Made by a program: the position numbers and the translations under genes | Part shown: positions 59,980-64,000 of the stretch, piece by piece | Layout: every line of letters starts with the position of its first letter | Position numbering within the stretch: position 1 is the first letter of the stretch | Source: Manihot esculenta | Taxonomy: Eukaryota > Streptophyta > Magnoliopsida > Malpighiales > Euphorbiaceae | NCBI RefSeq assembly: GCF_001659605.2 | Contig: NC_035176.2 | Coordinates: 30,064,716 to 30,128,715, forward strand | Length of the DNA: 64,000 nucleotides | Reading direction: 5' to 3' | Notes under the pieces: model-generated | Told to the model about the DNA's origin: nothing | Seen by the model: only the letters and a program-made list of their open reading frames with translations | Database searches by the model: none

Positions 59980-60170
59980 CTTCTTATCAAGTTTGATAGC
60001 TTCAGTGCAATCAACCTAAGCTTGAAGGAAATTGGACGCGCAAAAGCAATATCAGGAATTTATAACATTCATTAACTGATGAAATAAAATTGAAGAACAA
60101 AAGTATACCTCCCTAGTTCAAGATATGGGCAAGATTGTAAATGGAGAGATGGTTGGCCCACATCTGCATA
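59980..60170 (-). pseudogene. Fragments of a TPR gene resembling Toc64/OEP64
   Basis: Two exon-like pieces on the minus strand. One, around 60160-60109, ends YLELG before a GTATAC donor. The next, ending at 59980 before a GTAATT donor, encodes the tail of a TPR helix: after FLQA come a stop and VDCTEAIKLDKK. This matches the exon layout and sequence of the last TPR repeat region of Toc64-type chloroplast/mitochondrial receptors as I remember it. GAG has become TAG within the second piece, and its acceptor AG is gone, so it is dead. No further TPR exon is visible downstream. Confidence 0.4.
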
Positions 60171-60622
60171 GAAACATATAAAGACAAAAAAAAAAATCTC
60201 TGTACTAAACATCCTTGGGCACAGGAAGGGTAATACAGCATTTCCACTTTCATCAAATCAATTTCATGTTACTGTTCAATTGGAAACTCAGCTTTATTCT
60301 ATTATATATATAGGAATCTGGGCAATAATTCAATTCCACTGGCTTGTTTTGCATTTCAAAAGCAAATGCTAAAGACCATTACATTGATAATTGTATGCCA
60401 TTCTATTACATTAGTTTTGGAAGCACACAATAAAAGTAAACCTCACCTTCGGGTGTCTATTTCTAAAGGCAAAACGCCAAAAACCATTGAAACATGTCCA
60501 AACTCTAGTTTTCTCTCAGGGATGTAGGCCACTTTGCAGCTCATTTTCTTGAGCATAGTCAGTGCAAAAGGCCCAACAAGCGAAAACCCACTTTGAACAA
60601 ACTAACAAGTTAAAATAAGAGC
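60171..60622. other. 3' flank of the subtilase gene
   Basis: Probably 3' UTR and spacer; nothing else recognised. Confidence 0.5.
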
Positions 60623-63018
60623 TTACAACTGCGTCCAAGCAAATGAAACTGGGCTTTTCACTTGGTGTTGAACATTTCTCCATTCTATTGAACCGAATTC
60701 ATATCTAGCAGCCTGGTTTGCACCCTTCTTTGCCACGAAGGTCACTGTGTATCTAAGTTTATCTCCTACATTTCTGAACACAAGTTTAGTGGGATTCACT
60801 TTCACCGCCACCGCAGGTGGAGCAGTCACAGCCACTTCATATATAGACCCTGCCTCCCCAACATTGGTCAATTCTCGGGTATACCTCACAACCCTTTTGC
60901 CCGCAAACACCACCGAGAATGATGGGTAGTTGAGCTGACCTGGGTCGCTAAATTTCCTCGAACAAGTAATGTTAGGGCGCTTGCCAATGGCTTGAACATG
61001 GTCAATGGAGTAACCAAGCGAGCACAAGAATGCTACGTACTCGTCAGTTGAGATATCATAGACGAGTCCCGGAGAGAGGGCTCTGTGTGGGTCGACATGG
61101 CCAGAGCCATGAGCCCAGGGATTAGACAGTGCACCAGTGACACTCCCAGCATCCCGCAGAGGAGAATTGGTGTTGTCAACCATATAGGCGGTGGTCATGA
61201 GGGCTGACTTGATTGCGCTTGGGCTCCACCTTGGGTGCGCAGCCTTAAGCAATGCTGCTACTCCGCTAATGTGTGGGCAAGACATTGATGTTCCTGCAGA
61301 GATTTTGAAATCAACTCAAAACGCAGCAAATTTCGCATGCTCAACCTAACGATAACAGAAATCTATCTGGTATAAAAATGACCGTTGGGGAAATAATTAC
61401 CCGAAATGATGTTGAATTGAGTCTTCCTGGTGTCCTTCTCCAATCCAGTGGGTCCTACACCCTCTGACCATGCAGCTAAGATGTTGACTCCAGGCCCAAT
61501 CAGATCAGGCTTCAATATTTGCGGTGTCACTAGATTAGGACCTCTAGAGCTGAACGCCGCAACCACCGGTGACGGCCGCACGTTCAAAACGGTCCCACCG
61601 AAACTCAACAAAGCAGTTGGATTTGCATTGTTCTTAACGTACTCCCTAATTATATCGCCCGCCTTCCTCCCCACTGCCACCGCTGGTAATAAATGGCTGT
61701 CCGCCACCAATTCCTCACCGCTCGCCTCGGTGTTTGCCAGTATCATCCCAATCCCACCAGCGTCGCGGACAACCGCACCCTTCTCTACTCGCGCATTTAT
61801 TCCTCGATCGCAAACCACCACTTTCCCACGAACCAATGCTGGTTCGAGCGAACCGGGCAAGCACAAATTGCTTGAACTGTGTCCCTTGTTGTAAATCAAT
61901 CCCACCGGTTTATTTCCCATTCCCGTTCCACTGTAAAGCGAAACGCCAGTGATCCGGTTATTGTCACCCAACACAGCGTAAGCTGGAAAATCCCTGTCCA
62001 GTGTTCCGGCTCCGACGGTCGTGATCCAAGGAGCCACATTAGCCAAAGTCGCCTTATTTGGTCCGCTGTTACCGGCGGAGCAAGAAACAAAAATTCCCCT
62101 CTCCATTGCAGCAAAAGCTCCTATGGCAATGGTGTCGCGATAATACGGAACGGATCCACCACCGAGAGAAAGCGAGAGCACGTCAACACCATCTGCAATG
62201 GCTCGATCCATGCCTGCGAGGATGTCAGATCCGAAACAACCAGTACTCCAACACACCTTATAACCCGCCACACGTGCGTGCGTGGCCATTCCACGGGCAG
62301 TGCCACTGGCGTAGCCTAGTAAACTAGCATTAGCCACTTGAGAACCAGCGGCTGTACTGGCGGTGTGAGTTCCATGCCCGTCTTGGTCGCGAGGAGACTC
62401 GATCTCTTTAGGCTTCCTCAAGTAACTACCCCCAGATGCCATATGGTAGCCCTTTGAAAAATAACGAGCTCCAATCAACTTCTTGTTGCAAAGCTTAGCA
62501 CTGAAATCTGCACCAGACTCACACTCACCCTTCCACCGAGTTGGGATTTCCGGCATACCCGTATCATCGAAACTCCTGGACTCGGGCCAGACCCCAGTAT
62601 CAAGCACCCCAATGATAACATCATGAGAAGCTTGATCAATATCCAAAGTGGTATGCCCATCAAACAGACCCAAATCAGCGTTGAGACCAAGAAATTCAGG
62701 GGTACGAGTAGTGTGAAGTGAATAAACGGTGTCTTCATAGACATCAAGAACAGCTTCAGATTTCCTAAGGGATTCGACTTCCTCGGGGTCAAGGGAGGCA
62801 GCAAATCCAGGAAATGCGGTGGAGTAGGTGTAAAGTAGGGATTCGGAGGTGGAAGTGATGGATTGAAGGCTAGAACTGTACCAGTCATGGTGGGTGGCGA
62901 AGGACTGAGGCTTGGCGCTGTGTTTCATGTGAACCAAGTAGGTTTGCTTGGCAGTGGCGGAGAAGGAGAGGGCTAGAAGGAAAGAAAGGAGAAAAAAGCA
63001 GGCCATGGAGGAGGCCAT
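60623..63018 (-). CDS. SBT1.8: Subtilisin-like serine protease, SBT1.8-like
   Basis: Two exons, 63018-61401 and 61293-60623, with a 107-bp phase-1 intron (donor GTAATT, acceptor CTGCAG), give 762 residues. I take the ATG at 63018 ([12 protein letters not shown]), which opens directly with a signal peptide of about 22 residues; the frame extends 23 codons upstream without support. The I9 propeptide covers about 26-102 and the mature enzyme should start at TTRTPEFL (residue 103). The catalytic triad is Asp140 (VLDTGVW), His215 (DGHGTH) and Ser542 (GTSMSCPH); oxyanion Asn317 lies in SAGNSGP. A PA domain is inserted at about 350-475 and an Fn3-like domain ends the protein. Everything needed for a secreted cell-wall protease is intact. 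Arabidopsis SBT1.8 has 754 residues, and many SBT1 genes are intronless, so the single intron next to the catalytic Ser helps to separate this subgroup. Confidence 0.95.
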
Positions 63019-64000
63019 GGCTGTGATTTGGAAAGAAATGAAAGTGAGAGAGTGAGTGATTATGGTTAAATAGAGAAGAAGGCTCACACAAAACCCAAGC
63101 TCAAAGCTGCGACTGTCAGGAGTATTAGAAGGAAAAAAGAAGACGGACCCTCGCGGGGTTTAAAAAAATAATCCATTTTCAAAACTGGGCTTCCTTTTTC
63201 CTTTTATTACTGGAAAGCCATTCACCAAGAAACAGTATTTCTGCCACCTCAATAATCACTCTTAAAATAATATTGAAAACTTATCTGGTCAGACAATATT
63301 AAAAATACTAAAAACACATATCATCAAAAGTTTCATAAAAAATAATAAAAATATTTATCATAGTTTTTTTTTTTTAATTATGGCAGTAAAAGCAAGTTAC
63401 ACAGTTAAAAAAGAAAGGGTAAAAGAAATGTGATTGGGTTGGGGTAGCTTTTGGTAGGGTAAGATTAGACAAGGAAAGAGACAAGCATAGCAGAGGGTTG
63501 GGTCCCTCAAAAGGCTGTAAAGCCGAAATTGAGAAATCATAAAAACAGCATAATTTGCGTTGAACAACCAAATTAAAATGCAAAATAACAAGTGGAAGCC
63601 AGCCAAATTTGCATTTTCACTTTCATTTTCTCTTTTATAATGACATGTGCTCTCTACTCTATCTCTTAAAGCCCAATCGCTTAGTCTAATTGGCAAGGCA
63701 TTTAGAGTCACATTCATTCAATCTATCAACAAAAGTACAATTTATTGTAATTTTTTTAAGAGTTGCAAATTGAAAAAAAAAAAAAGGAAAAAGAAAAGAC
63801 AACAAGGGTAATGGAAATTGTTTGTTTATGAAGAAGAGTTACAAAAGCTACTCAATGCTTTGTTGTCTTCATGTTTGAGCTTTGTGTATTCACATGTAGA
63901 TTGGACACCATGAATAGCTGGACACACGCAGGTTTATGGCCCCACCCACAGCAACCACCTCAGATTTTTCTTCTCTATTTATGCCTACATTTCAATTCTT
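63019..64000. other. Upstream region of the subtilase gene
   Basis: TATTTAAC on the minus strand near 63065-63072 is a weak TATA candidate. Nothing else up to the window end resembles a gene; a short A-box-like phrase at 63673-63695 has no matching B box. Confidence 0.45.

Noticed and set aside
63673..63695. tRNA A-box-like phrase TAGTCTAATTGG
   Set aside because: No B box or foldable acceptor and anticodon arms follow, so no tRNA gene is called.
1..64000. CRISPR arrays, operons, ribosome-binding sites, prophages and bacterial mobile elements
   Set aside because: The sequence is plant nuclear DNA with spliced genes; no spaced identical repeats of CRISPR type were seen.

Overview
The window is plant nuclear DNA, most likely from a eudicot. 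It has long AT-rich spacers, spliced genes with GT-AG introns, several plant-specific gene families (a Cys-tailed G-gamma subunit, a DUF1677 protein, a LURP-one-related protein, a MYC-type bHLH factor, an SBT1-type subtilase) and Ty3/gypsy retrotransposons primed by initiator tRNA-Met. A Euphorbiaceae source (cassava or rubber tree type) is my guess from overall character and is not proven.

Layout. 1-7676: a Ty3/gypsy chromovirus (Tekay/Del-like) lacking only the bulk of its 5' LTR, which lies left of the window. Its pol is broken by a frameshift and by a catalytic Asp-to-Asn change in integrase. 7806-11010: an intron-containing pseudogene of 20S proteasome subunit alpha-6 (PAA). 11-26 kb: gene-poor AT-rich DNA with a GC-richer island carrying a 100-bp tandem repeat, a decayed MITE-like segment and an orphan snRNA-type promoter motif pair. 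26.1-27.5 kb (minus): an intronless bHLH14-like jasmonate-pathway transcription factor. 30.7-38.1 kb (minus): an old, degenerate Reina-like Ty3/gypsy element with both LTRs, a primer-binding site, a polypurine tract and a TTGGT target-site duplication. It is split by a younger solo LTR (33835-36053) of the same family as the element at the left end. 39.4 kb (plus): a DUF1677 zinc-ribbon-like gene. 39.8-45 kb: very AT-rich spacer. 45.1-47.0 kb (plus): an intronless cation/calcium exchanger (CCX). 48.5-49.4 kb (minus): a three-exon LURP-one-related gene. 50.25-50.71 kb: a MULE-like MITE with an intact 10-bp target-site duplication. 51.8 kb (plus): a WUN1-like small protein. 54.4-56.4 kb (plus): a five-exon type-C G-gamma subunit (AGG3/GS3/DEP1 class) whose cysteine tail is partly built by an in-frame hexanucleotide microsatellite. 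58.4-59.9 kb: an unclassified repeat beside fragments of a TPR gene resembling Toc64. 60.6-63.0 kb (minus): a two-exon SBT1.8-like subtilase.

The host genes are single, independently promoted units with no operon logic. Several belong to hormone, wounding or growth signalling (bHLH14, WUN1-like, LOR, G-gamma 3), but the sequence gives no reason to link them functionally. The strongest observations are the hypermutable-looking coding microsatellite in the G-gamma tail, the datable nesting of two gypsy families, and the palindrome arrays that flank the TATA box in the younger family's LTRs. I did not find a convincing wholly new biological system.
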